Source: Acidobacteriota bacterium
Lineage (GTDB): Bacteria; Acidobacteriota; UBA6911; RPQK01; DATIPO01
Assembly: GCA_028277865.1 (NCBI GenBank)
Contig: JANQFM010000301.1
Span: forward strand, 1 to 5,083
DNA: 5,083 bases
Direction of reading: 5' to 3'
Part shown: positions 1 through 4,831 of the stretch, in pieces
Layout of the letters: each line of letters opens with the position of its first letter
Position numbering within the stretch: the first letter of the stretch is position 1
Translations under genes and position numbers: made by a program
Notes under the pieces: generated by a model
Told to the model about the DNA's origin: nothing
The model's database searches: none
Seen by the model: only the letters and a program-made list of their open reading frames with translations

Positions 1-2
1 CG

Positions 3-86
3 ACGCAGCAATATCGGGAATCTTTCGAGGAGGCGCAACGCAGCCAGCGGCGATTAGGGCCGCCGAATGTGGTGAGGAACTTCTGA
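3..86 (+). CDS. Possible 3' end of an upstream gene (partial, unidentified)
   Basis: The frame starting at base 3 is open from the window edge to a TGA at 84-86 and gives 27 residues ending in PPNVVRNF. About 70% of its codons end in G or C, like the confirmed genes here. The competing frame starting at base 2 stays open longer, to a TAG at 179-181, but only about half of its codons (first 28 checked) end in G or C. That favours this frame as the C-terminus of a plus-strand gene. The fragment is too short to identify, has no recognisable motif, and could be chance. It would leave about 100 bp before the next gene. Confidence 0.35.
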   Translation, partial: TQQYRESFEEAQRSQRRLGPPNVVRNF

Positions 87-189
87 GACACCCCACTAGA
101 GCTCGCGTAGGCGACCGTTTGTACCTCGTGCAGGCAGAGGGAGCGCAACGCAGTAGGCAAGCCGCGAGAATTCCGGGTTAGAATGCGGC
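87..189. other. Short intergenic stretch upstream of the membrane protein gene
   Basis: No convincing promoter hexamer pair and no strong Shine-Dalgarno sequence is visible before the ATG at 190. The stretch contains one copy of an 11-base sequence, GCGCAACGCAG at 143-153, whose other copy lies at 33-43. The competing open frame to 179-181 makes it uncertain that the whole stretch is non-coding. Confidence 0.4.
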
Positions 190-798
190 ATGGCCTCCCA
201 AGATGCCGATGCTTCTCTGCAGCGCCCTTCGTTGGCGGGGCGGGCGCTGGAGAACCTACGATTCATCCGTCACACCATGGAGCGGGCCGGAAGCTTCACA
301 GCGGTACCAGGCTCAGGCGCCGTTCTGATGGGCGTTACGGCCGTCTTTGCAGCGGCGGCGGCGCAAAAAGTGTCTCATCGGCCCACTTGGCTGGCATTGT
401 GGATGGGCGAGGCGCTGCTGGCTGCGACCATCGGGATTTTGTCGATGGCAGGCAAGTCGCGCCGCAAGCAACTTTCCATGCTGGGGACTCCGGCGCGGCG
501 ATTTTTTGGGAGCCTGATCCCCTCCCTGGCTGCCGGCGCGGTGCTGACGGCCTTTCTGGCCTATGGGGAGCAGTATGATCCTTTGCCCGGGATCTGGCTG
601 CTTCTTTACGGCGCGGCGGCGCTGTCCTCGGGCTCAGCTTCGGTCGGCCTGGTGTCCCTGCTGGGCGGATGCTTCATGGCCCTGGGAGCTGTAGCCTTGT
701 TTTCGCCTGCCGCATTTGGCAACCTGTGGATGGGCCTGGGTTTCGGCGGCATCAACATTTTTTTCGGGATCTTGGTTTGGAGAAAATACGGTGAGTAG
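190..798 (+). CDS. Six-helix integral membrane protein of unknown function
   Basis: A 202-residue protein that I cannot assign to a named function. The first 35 residues are polar; a conserved-looking stretch, ENLRFIRHTMERAGSFTAVPG (about 21-41), precedes the membrane part. About six hydrophobic segments follow, roughly at 42-58, 66-87, 106-124, 133-152, 154-173 and 177-197. A basic loop (KSRRKQ, 89-94) lies between the second and third, and the protein ends WRKYGE. There is no signal peptide cleavage site, transporter motif or catalytic motif that I recognise. The start is the ATG at 190; the ATG at 183 is in another frame. No good ribosome binding site is seen, so the start is less certain than the frame. 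The last 8 nt overlap the next gene, a winged-helix regulator, which implies co-transcription. From memory, Acidobacteria often carry such membrane-protein/regulator pairs, but this is unverified. Confidence 0.8.
   Translation: MASQDADASLQRPSLAGRALENLRFIRHTMERAGSFTAVPGSGAVLMGVTAVFAAAAAQKVSHRPTWLALWMGEALLAATIGILSMAGKSRRKQLSMLGTPARRFFGSLIPSLAAGAVLTAFLAYGEQYDPLPGIWLLLYGAAALSSGSASVGLVSLLGGCFMALGAVALFSPAAFGNLWMGLGFGGINIFFGILVWRKYGE
779..783 (+). promoter_or_regulatory. Ribosome binding site deciding the GTG start of the regulator
   Basis: GGAGA lies 7 nt before the GTG at 791. This favours that GTG over the in-frame ATG at 716, which would overlap the membrane protein by more than 80 nt and add a tail that does not resemble the regulator. 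Confidence 0.65.
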
Positions 799-1207
799 CA
801 TCAGCCAAGCGGTCAGGAAAAAGGAAGAGGCAAGCGGCACAAAGCCACTGCAAGAGGTCGCTGGAGGACTTCAGCAAGGATTGCCCAACCTCGACCGCCT
901 CATCCATGAGCGCATTCGGCTGGGCATCGTCAGCGCACTGGCATCGGGCGCTTCCCTCAGCTTCACCGAACTCAAGAAGCTGCTCCGCACCACCGACGGA
1001 AACCTCAGCCGTCACGCCGGCAAGCTGGAAGAGGCCGGCTACATCGCGTGCCAAAAATCCCTGCGGGGAAGAAAGCCGCTCTCCAAGTACAGCCTGACCG
1101 ACCCGGGCCGACAGGCACTGGAGCGCTACCTGGATCACATGGAGGCGGTGATTCGGGCAGCCCGTGCAGGGGAAGTTTCGCGCCAAGCCGCAAAGTCGCG
1201 AAGCTAA
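791..1207 (+). CDS. Winged-helix DNA-binding transcriptional regulator (HTH_34/MarR-like)
   Basis: A 138-residue cytoplasmic regulator. Residues 34-115 fit the small winged-helix family often called HTH_34, related to MarR and ArsR proteins. The opening helix LDRLIHERIRLGIVSAL is followed by SFTELKKLLRTTDGNLSRH, which holds the recognition helix (about 66-77). Then come KLEEAGYI and a basic wing, KSLRGRKPLSKYSLTDPGRQAL (89-110). The LT-x-x-G pattern after the wing is typical of the family. No metal-binding cysteine cluster or ligand domain is present; the single Cys is at 87. The GTG start is chosen for the GGAGA placed 7 nt upstream. The gene overlaps the membrane protein gene by 8 nt, so the two are probably translationally coupled. 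Inference: it controls its own operon. The target sites and signal are unknown. Confidence 0.85.
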   Translation: MSSISQAVRKKEEASGTKPLQEVAGGLQQGLPNLDRLIHERIRLGIVSALASGASLSFTELKKLLRTTDGNLSRHAGKLEEAGYIACQKSLRGRKPLSKYSLTDPGRQALERYLDHMEAVIRAARAGEVSRQAAKSRS

Positions 1208-1235
1208 GGGCTTGTTCTGATCTGGAGATTCGATT

Positions 1236-1480
1236 GGCCCTGGAAGGGCCTTGGATATTAGCCGGTGGTCAGCCGCCTCGGGCGGCGCAGCCACCGGAGA
1301 GCGCCCCAAGAATCCTCTGGCGCGCCCTGGAAGGGTGCTGGGAACAGCGCCGCCGAAGCCCGATGCTATCGGGCTAGTCCAGCGCCCCTGCCGGGGCGCG
1401 AAATGAGGGTGCGGCAGTTCCGGTGGCTTCGCGGCAGACGGCTTCACCACCGGCTAATATCCGTGGCCCCCTCCGGGGCC
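1236..1480. repeat. Mirror-symmetric multi-hairpin intergenic element
   Basis: A non-coding block of about 245 bp starting 28 bp after the regulator stop codon. The ends are inverted copies of each other: 1253-1269 matches the reverse complement of 1446-1462 perfectly over 17 bp, and the similarity continues imperfectly to both edges. Seven hairpins lie in mirrored order. Edges: GGCCC/GGGCC at 1236-1250 and GGCCCC/GGGGCC at 1465-1480. Next inward: CCGGTGG/CCACCGG at 1262-1297 and again at 1420-1453. Then GCGCCC/GGGTGC at 1322-1338 and GCGCCCC/GGGGCGC at 1382-1399. In the middle: GCCCGAT/ATCGGGC at 1358-1374. The sequence CCCTGGAAGGG occurs twice (1238-1248, 1325-1335). There is no transposase gene and no clear target-site duplication. 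It resembles dispersed palindromic repeats (REP/MITE type); whether it has other copies cannot be seen here. It may also end transcription of the upstream operon. Confidence 0.75.
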
Positions 1481-1527
1481 GGTTTAGGGAGGCGGATCGC
1501 TTCTTGACAGTTTTGTGAACTTCTTGC

Positions 1528-1549
1528 GGGCCTAGGCGGCCCTAGGCCC
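1528..1549. repeat. Perfect 8-bp stem-loop
   Basis: GGGCCTAG at 1528-1535 pairs perfectly with CTAGGCCC at 1542-1549 across a 6-base loop. No T tract follows on either strand, so it is not a standard terminator. It lies about 50 bp beyond the symmetric element and may be a remnant of another palindromic repeat or a protein-binding site. Confidence 0.5.
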
Positions 1550-1591
1550 AAATCTGGTACTGGGCTAAGTTCAGTGTTGCCCTTTGCAAGT

Positions 1592-1626
1592 GGAACAGGG
1601 AACAAGGAACACGGAACAGGGAAGAA
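1592..1626. repeat. Tandem heptamer array, unit GGAACAN
   Basis: Four consecutive 7-nt units GGAACA followed by G, A, C and G (1592-1619) are followed by a degenerate fifth unit, GGAAGAA (1620-1626). It is intergenic and low in complexity. It is one of three heptamer arrays of different sequence in this window. Confidence 0.75.
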
Positions 1627-1664
1627 AGGGAAATCTTCGGCCCTCCGGCCTTTTTTCCTGTTCC
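1613..1664. terminator. Inverted repeat enclosing a terminator-like hairpin (plus strand T6)
   Basis: GGAACAGG (1613-1620) is the exact reverse complement of CCTGTTCC (1657-1664). With G-U pairs the stem extends inward to 1626/1651. Inside, GGCC-CTCC-GGCC at 1639-1650 is followed by six T at 1651-1656, the pattern of a short intrinsic terminator on the plus strand. On the minus strand, the reading direction of the nearby transglycosylase, no clean U tract follows the hairpin. A role as terminator for either gene is therefore tentative. The stem of the inner hairpin is only 4 bp. Confidence 0.35.
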
Positions 1665-1682
1665 ACCCAATCGGGCTGCGGC

Positions 1683-2372
1683 TTAGCGTGAAGCTTTCCG
1701 ATCTGCGCGAAGCCTCATCACCTTGCTGACATAGCGGGGAGTTTCGCCGTTGCTGGGCACACACCGGCAGCGTGCCACCAGCGAGGGGCCGGCGTGATAG
1801 GCTGCTATCATCAGGCGGGTATTTCCGGCGAATCGCTTCTGCAACTGAGCCAAGTACTCCACGCCCGCTGCAATGTTGTTCTCCGCATCGAACGGGTTGT
1901 CCCAGCGCATGGAAAAGTAGGTTGTCGGCATCAGTTGCATCAGGCCCATAGCCCCTGCCCTGGATACCACCTGGCGGCGGCCGCCGGATTCGGCTTGGAG
2001 GATGGCCCAGGCCAGCGCCGGATCAACACCTCGGCGAGAAGACTCCCGGCGGACGATGGAATGCAGGTCGGGCTCTCCGGACACCTGGACCCAGGCCCAG
2101 TCCAGCAGTCCGTAGGTGAAAAGAAGCTTGTGACCCTCCAGGAAGGTGGGGAAATGGCGTAGCTGGGGGAAGAGCAGGCCCAGGCCTTGGGGGATGACCA
2201 AAAAGACGATCAGAATCGCCGCAGCGGACGCCTTGAGCAGCATTCGGCGCTGGCGACGGTTCAGGCGGCGGCGCTTGCGTCGTCTTCGTCTCAGGAGTTT
2301 AAAGCCTTTCCGTCGGTTCCACAGCCAAAAGGCCAAGATCAGAATCTCGAAAAGGAAGCGGGTCGGATACAC
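1683..2372 (-). CDS. Membrane-anchored lytic transglycosylase (SLT domain)
   Basis: A 229-residue protein with a C-terminal soluble lytic transglycosylase domain, the fold that cleaves the MurNAc-GlcNAc bond of peptidoglycan to leave 1,6-anhydro ends. Domain signs: ESSRRGVDPALAWAILQAESGG at 110-131 with catalytic Glu128, GLMQLMP at 143-149, NIAAGVEYL at 166-174, AYHAGPSLV at 191-199 (the usual AYNAG motif) and TPRYVSKV at 211-218. The N-terminus has a hydrophobic helix (7-18), an Arg/Lys-rich stretch (28-43) and a second hydrophobic helix (48-68), so the enzyme is probably anchored with its domain in the periplasm. The GTG start at 2372 is chosen because AAGGTG lies 6 nt upstream; GTG at 2381 and ATG at 2243 (a one-helix version) are alternatives. 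The frame stays open to 2534 but runs through intergenic repeats there. It is single-domain and short compared with Slt70-type enzymes. It is likely transcribed on its own, 274 bp after the kinase gene. Confidence 0.85.
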   Translation of the reverse strand: MYPTRFLFEILILAFWLWNRRKGFKLLRRRRRKRRRLNRRQRRMLLKASAAAILIVFLVIPQGLGLLFPQLRHFPTFLEGHKLLFTYGLLDWAWVQVSGEPDLHSIVRRESSRRGVDPALAWAILQAESGGRRQVVSRAGAMGLMQLMPTTYFSMRWDNPFDAENNIAAGVEYLAQLQKRFAGNTRLMIAAYHAGPSLVARCRCVPSNGETPRYVSKVMRLRADRKASR

Positions 2373-2378
2373 GGGGAG

Positions 2379-2384
2379 CACCTT
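2379..2384 (-). promoter_or_regulatory. Likely ribosome binding site for the transglycosylase
   Basis: On the minus strand AAGGTG lies 6 nt before the GTG at 2372. This supports that start over the longer open frame, whose upstream part is repeat sequence. The other GTG candidate (2381) overlaps this site and has only a weak upstream match. Confidence 0.4.
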
Positions 2385-2412
2385 AGCCGCCGGGGGTGAC
2401 CTGCAAGGAGTT

Positions 2413-2438
2413 GCCACAGAGGCACAGAGTTCACAGAG
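2413..2438. repeat. CACAGAG triple repeat (left outer arm)
   Basis: Three copies of CACAGAG (2415-2421, 2423-2429, 2432-2438) are separated by G and TT. Bases 2412-2432 match the reverse complement of 2617-2637 at 15 of 21 positions, so this forms the left outer arm of a nested inverted repeat. From memory, CACAGAGGCACAGAG-type sequence is a common dispersed intergenic repeat in many environmental bacterial genomes; its function is unknown. Confidence 0.6.
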
Positions 2439-2444
2439 CTGTCG

Positions 2445-2478
2445 GGAAACCGGAAACCGGTGACCGGAAACCGGCAGA
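2445..2478. repeat. Heptamer array GGAAACC and left inner arm of inverted repeat
   Basis: Units GGAAACC, GGAAACC, GGTGACC and GGAAACC (2445-2472) are followed by GGCAGA. Bases 2462-2478 are the exact 17-nt reverse complement of 2560-2576. With one mismatch the arms extend to 2457-2478 and 2560-2581. Confidence 0.7.
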
Positions 2479-2559
2479 AAAGGGACAGAAAGAAAATCGC
2501 GGTATCCGGGGATTTTCAGGGGGTATCCAGCCATTCCAAGCTTGGCCGTCCCGGATCCC

Positions 2560-2586
2560 TCTGCCGGTTTCCGGTCTCCGGCCTCC
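2560..2586. repeat. Heptamer array GGTTTCC and right inner arm of inverted repeat
   Basis: Units GGTTTCC, GGTCTCC and GGCCTCC (2566-2586), the complementary orientation of the array at 2445-2472, are preceded by TCTGCC. The 81 bp between the two inner arms hold no recognisable gene. Confidence 0.7.
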
Positions 2587-2616
2587 CTATGATTCGGAAA
2601 GGAACTTCGAAAATGA

Positions 2617-2637
2617 GATCTTGGTGTCTTTGTGGCT
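2617..2637. repeat. Right outer arm (TTGGTGTCTTTGTGG type)
   Basis: On the minus strand it reads GCCACAAAGACACCAAG, similar to the GCCACAGAGGCACAGAG sequence at 2413-2429 but inverted. It sits directly downstream of the kinase stop codon, within 10 bp. Confidence 0.5.
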
Positions 2638-2646
2638 CCCCCGGGG

Positions 2647-4584
2647 TCAGCTATCCAACAGCTCCCGCACCTTGCGGGCGAAGACGTCCGGCTTGTAGGG
2701 CTTTTGCAGGAAGGCGAAATCGGGGATGCCGTGCAGGGCCAGAGCCTCGTCCGCGTAGCCCGAAACGTATAGCACCTTCATGTCGGGACGCTGGGGCGCC
2801 AGGCGGGAGGCCAGTTCGGGGCCGCTCATGTGGGGCATGACCACGTCGGTGACCAGCAAGTCGATGGTTTCGTCATGCTGCTCGCACATCAGGAGTGCTT
2901 CGCCGGGATGGCGGGCCTCGATCACGGCATAGCCTGCTTGGCGCAATACCCGGCACATCAAGGAGCGCACGCCGGGGTCGTCCTCCACTACCATGAGAGT
3001 CTCCGAGCCACCGGGGCGTTCTGACAGCTCATCTGCAGGGGCCGACCTGGCCTCCTCTTCCAATCTGGGAAGGTAAATGCGGAAAGCCGTCCCTGCGCCC
3101 GGCGAGCTCTCCGCACTGACGTACCCTCCGCTCTGCTTGACGATGCCGTAGACAGTGGCCAGCCCCAGCCCCGTGCCCTGACCTTTTTCCTTGGTGGTGA
3201 AAAAAGGCTCGAAGATGTGAGCCAAGGTCTCGGAGTCCATTCCGGCGCCCGTGTCGCGCACCGACAATTCGACGTAGCGCCCGGCCGGGACTACGAAATG
3301 ACGGAAGGGTTGTTGGCGGGGGAAGTCGACATTGCTGGCTTCGATCGTCAGGTGGCCGCCGTGAGGCATGGCCTCGCGGGCATTGACCACCAAATGGATG
3401 ATCACCTGCTCCAACTGGGCCTGATCGCAACGAATACGGCCCAGAGCGGGGGGCAGCTTGGTGCGAAGCCCGATGTTTTCGCCTGCCATGCGGACGAGCA
3501 GCTTTTCCAGGTCCCGGATCACTGCCGTCAGGTCGAGCACCTTCATCGACAGCATCTGCTTGCGGCTGAAGGCCAATAGCTGCTGGGTCAGGGATGCGGC
3601 CCTCAAAGCCGCCTTGCGCACTTCCTTCAGCCCTGGCCGCATCGGATCATGCTCAGCCAGGCTGTCGGACATCAGGTCGCAATGCCCCAAGATCGTTGTG
3701 AGCAGATTGTTGAAGTCGTGGGCTACACCGCCGGCCAGTTGCCCGACGGCTTCCATCTTCTGGGCCTGACGCATCTGCTGCTCCAATGCCCTTTCCTGGG
3801 TGATGTCGGCGATCACGCCCCGCACTCCGACCACCCTGCCATCGCGGGTGATGGGGCGGCTGGAACTGCGTGCCCATCGCAACCGGCCGTCCTTGGTGCG
3901 GATGCGGTATTCCAGCGGCTCCACCTGCCCCTGAAGCGTACGCTGAAAACTCTCTTGAACCGCTGCCAGATCCTCGGGCTGGATGTATTCGGCGAACAGG
4001 TGGCCCATCACATCGGAAGGGTGGTAGCCGGTTATCTGTTCGATCACCGGGCTGATGTAGCTGATCTTGCCCTCCCCGTCGACGGAGAAGATAATGTCGT
4101 TGACGCTTTCGACCAACTCACGGAAATTCTGTTGAGATTTGGTCCATTCCTTGCCGCTTCGGGGCTGGTCGGGCAGGATCTCGTAATAGCCCAAAATGCC
4201 GTTCACCTTGCCCTCGGAATCCCGCAGCGGCAGCTTGCCGGTATCCAAAAGCACTTCCCGGCCCCCAGCCTGCCTTTGCGTCTCACGGATATGGAACTGC
4301 GGCTTGCCGCTGTCCATGATCCTCTGATCGCATTCCCGGTAGAAATCCGACTCTTTGCGAAGCCAAGGCAGGTCGTAATCGGTCTTGCCGACGACGTCTT
4401 GAGGAGAGTCCAGTCCGGCATCTTGAGCAAAAAGCTGATTGCAGCCCATAAAGACGCTGTTCAGATCCTTCCAGTAGATCCTCAGCGGAAGGCGGTCCAG
4501 AATCTGCTCCATAAACCGGGACTGCTGGCGGGCTACGCCGAGAGTCTCTTCAATGTCGTCTTGCGGTATGGGTAGTTGGGCCAT
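2647..4584 (-). CDS. Soluble PAS-PAS hybrid histidine kinase with C-terminal receiver domain
   Basis: A 645-residue hybrid sensor kinase. Order: PAS 1 about 22-137 (LPLRIYWKDLN, FMGCNQLFAQDAGL); PAS 2 about 152-265 (DIIFSVDGEGKISYISPV, ITGY, ending GVIADITQER); a short coiled linker; HisKA about 270-342 with phospho-acceptor His289 in GGVAHDFNN; HATPase about 388-507 with Asn401 (N box), DTGAG 444-448 (G1), FEPFFTTK 458-465 (F box) and GTGLGL 470-475 (G2); receiver about 529-643 with Asp535/Asp536, phospho-accepting Asp580, Ser608 and Lys628. All catalytic and phosphotransfer residues are present. There is no membrane helix or signal peptide, so it senses something in the cytoplasm. The order matches the PAS-HisKA-HATPase-REC core of CckA-like kinases, but the protein lacks CckA's membrane segments, so no symbol is given. 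AAGGGG lies 6 nt before the ATG. No Hpt or DNA-binding partner is next to it. Confidence 0.95.
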   Translation of the reverse strand: MAQLPIPQDDIEETLGVARQQSRFMEQILDRLPLRIYWKDLNSVFMGCNQLFAQDAGLDSPQDVVGKTDYDLPWLRKESDFYRECDQRIMDSGKPQFHIRETQRQAGGREVLLDTGKLPLRDSEGKVNGILGYYEILPDQPRSGKEWTKSQQNFRELVESVNDIIFSVDGEGKISYISPVIEQITGYHPSDVMGHLFAEYIQPEDLAAVQESFQRTLQGQVEPLEYRIRTKDGRLRWARSSSRPITRDGRVVGVRGVIADITQERALEQQMRQAQKMEAVGQLAGGVAHDFNNLLTTILGHCDLMSDSLAEHDPMRPGLKEVRKAALRAASLTQQLLAFSRKQMLSMKVLDLTAVIRDLEKLLVRMAGENIGLRTKLPPALGRIRCDQAQLEQVIIHLVVNAREAMPHGGHLTIEASNVDFPRQQPFRHFVVPAGRYVELSVRDTGAGMDSETLAHIFEPFFTTKEKGQGTGLGLATVYGIVKQSGGYVSAESSPGAGTAFRIYLPRLEEEARSAPADELSERPGGSETLMVVEDDPGVRSLMCRVLRQAGYAVIEARHPGEALLMCEQHDETIDLLVTDVVMPHMSGPELASRLAPQRPDMKVLYVSGYADEALALHGIPDFAFLQKPYKPDVFARKVRELLDS

Positions 4585-4590
4585 TTCGTG

Positions 4591-4596
4591 CCCCTT
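4591..4596 (-). promoter_or_regulatory. Ribosome binding site of the hybrid kinase
   Basis: On the minus strand AAGGGG is followed by a 6-nt spacer and the ATG at 4584. It supports this start; the first PAS domain begins about 20 residues in, so a shorter start is unlikely. Confidence 0.55.
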
Positions 4597-4635
4597 CAGA
4601 CCTCAATAATGGATCCGAAATACACGAACCCTTTC

Positions 4636-4641
4636 ATTATA
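4636..4641 (-). promoter_or_regulatory. Candidate -10 box of the kinase promoter
   Basis: A perfect TATAAT on the minus strand, 51 bp upstream of the kinase ATG, would give a 5' leader of roughly 45 nt. The hexamers 16-18 bp upstream (AAGCAC, GAAGCA, GGAAGC) do not resemble TTGACA, so an activator may be needed or the match is chance. The surrounding stretch is clearly more AT-rich than the rest of the window, as promoters usually are. Confidence 0.4.
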
Positions 4642-4670
4642 CCTGAATGAATAGCAAGTGCTTCCGCCAG

Positions 4671-4683
4671 AAGTCAATGACTT
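4671..4683. repeat. Small palindrome, possible operator
   Basis: AAGTCA and TGACTT are perfect 6-bp arms around a single A. The site is 30 bp upstream of the TATAAT, in a divergent intergenic region, a position suited to an activator or repressor site. No family is assigned. Confidence 0.3.
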
Positions 4684-4717
4684 GTTGAAAAGGCGACGGT
4701 CAGTTGTCAGGGCGAAG

Positions 4718-4756
4718 GTCCAAAGTCCAAAGTCCAAAGTCCAAAGTCCAAAGTCC
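4718..4756. repeat. Tandem heptamer array, unit AAAGTCC
   Basis: Five perfect consecutive copies of AAAGTCC (4722-4756) are preceded by a partial unit, GTCC (4718-4721). There are no mismatches. It lies between the divergent kinase and cyclodeaminase genes, about 75 bp before the latter. Confidence 0.9.
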
Positions 4757-4770
4757 TGCAGAGTGTACGA

Positions 4771-4799
4771 TCTGCCGGTCTCCGTGCCTCTGCGCGACC
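4771..4799. repeat. Degenerate dispersed repeat related to 2560-2586
   Basis: It begins TCTGCCGGT, identical to 2560-2568, and continues CTCCG, also found in the second heptamer of that array. It then reads GTGCCTCTGCG, which resembles the complement of the CACAGAGGCAC sequence at 2415-2425. It looks like a decayed fusion of the two repeat types seen near 2.5 kb. Confidence 0.35.
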
Positions 4800-4831
4800 A
4801 AGTCGGCTTTTCTCTGGGGGGGATTGGATGT

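Noticed and set aside
183..578. Plus-strand open frame overlapping the start of the membrane protein gene
   Set aside because: It is a shifted frame of the membrane protein gene with a Gly/Arg-rich, motif-free product; the 190-798 frame gives regular hydrophobic helices and couples to the regulator.
752..1450. Minus-strand open frame (232 codons) over the regulator and hairpin element
   Set aside because: It is antisense to a clear winged-helix gene and runs into the palindromic non-coding element. The protein is Pro/Ala/Arg-rich without motifs.
1504..1509. TTGACA as a -35 box on the plus strand
   Set aside because: No -10-like hexamer occurs 16-18 bp downstream (the sequence is GC-rich) and no plus-strand gene follows.
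2382..2534. N-terminal extension of the transglycosylase to an ATG at 2534
   Set aside because: The extension is translated from GGAAACC heptamers and CACAGAG repeats (PVSGHRFPVS, LCELCASVAT), so it is intergenic repeat read as protein. A GTG with a ribosome binding site lies downstream.
3649..4575. Long plus-strand open frame (308 codons) antisense to the hybrid kinase
   Set aside because: The minus-strand frame encodes complete PAS, HisKA, HATPase and receiver motifs over the same bases. The antisense product has no recognisable domain and its openness follows from the GC-rich codon pattern.
4650..4670. Sigma-54 promoter for the kinase (TGGC...TTGC on the minus strand)
   Set aside because: The GG and GC elements are separated by 11 nt instead of the strict 10, and the bases after TGGC do not fit the consensus.
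4718..4756. CRISPR array
   Set aside because: The repeats are directly tandem 7-mers with no spacers, and no cas gene is present.
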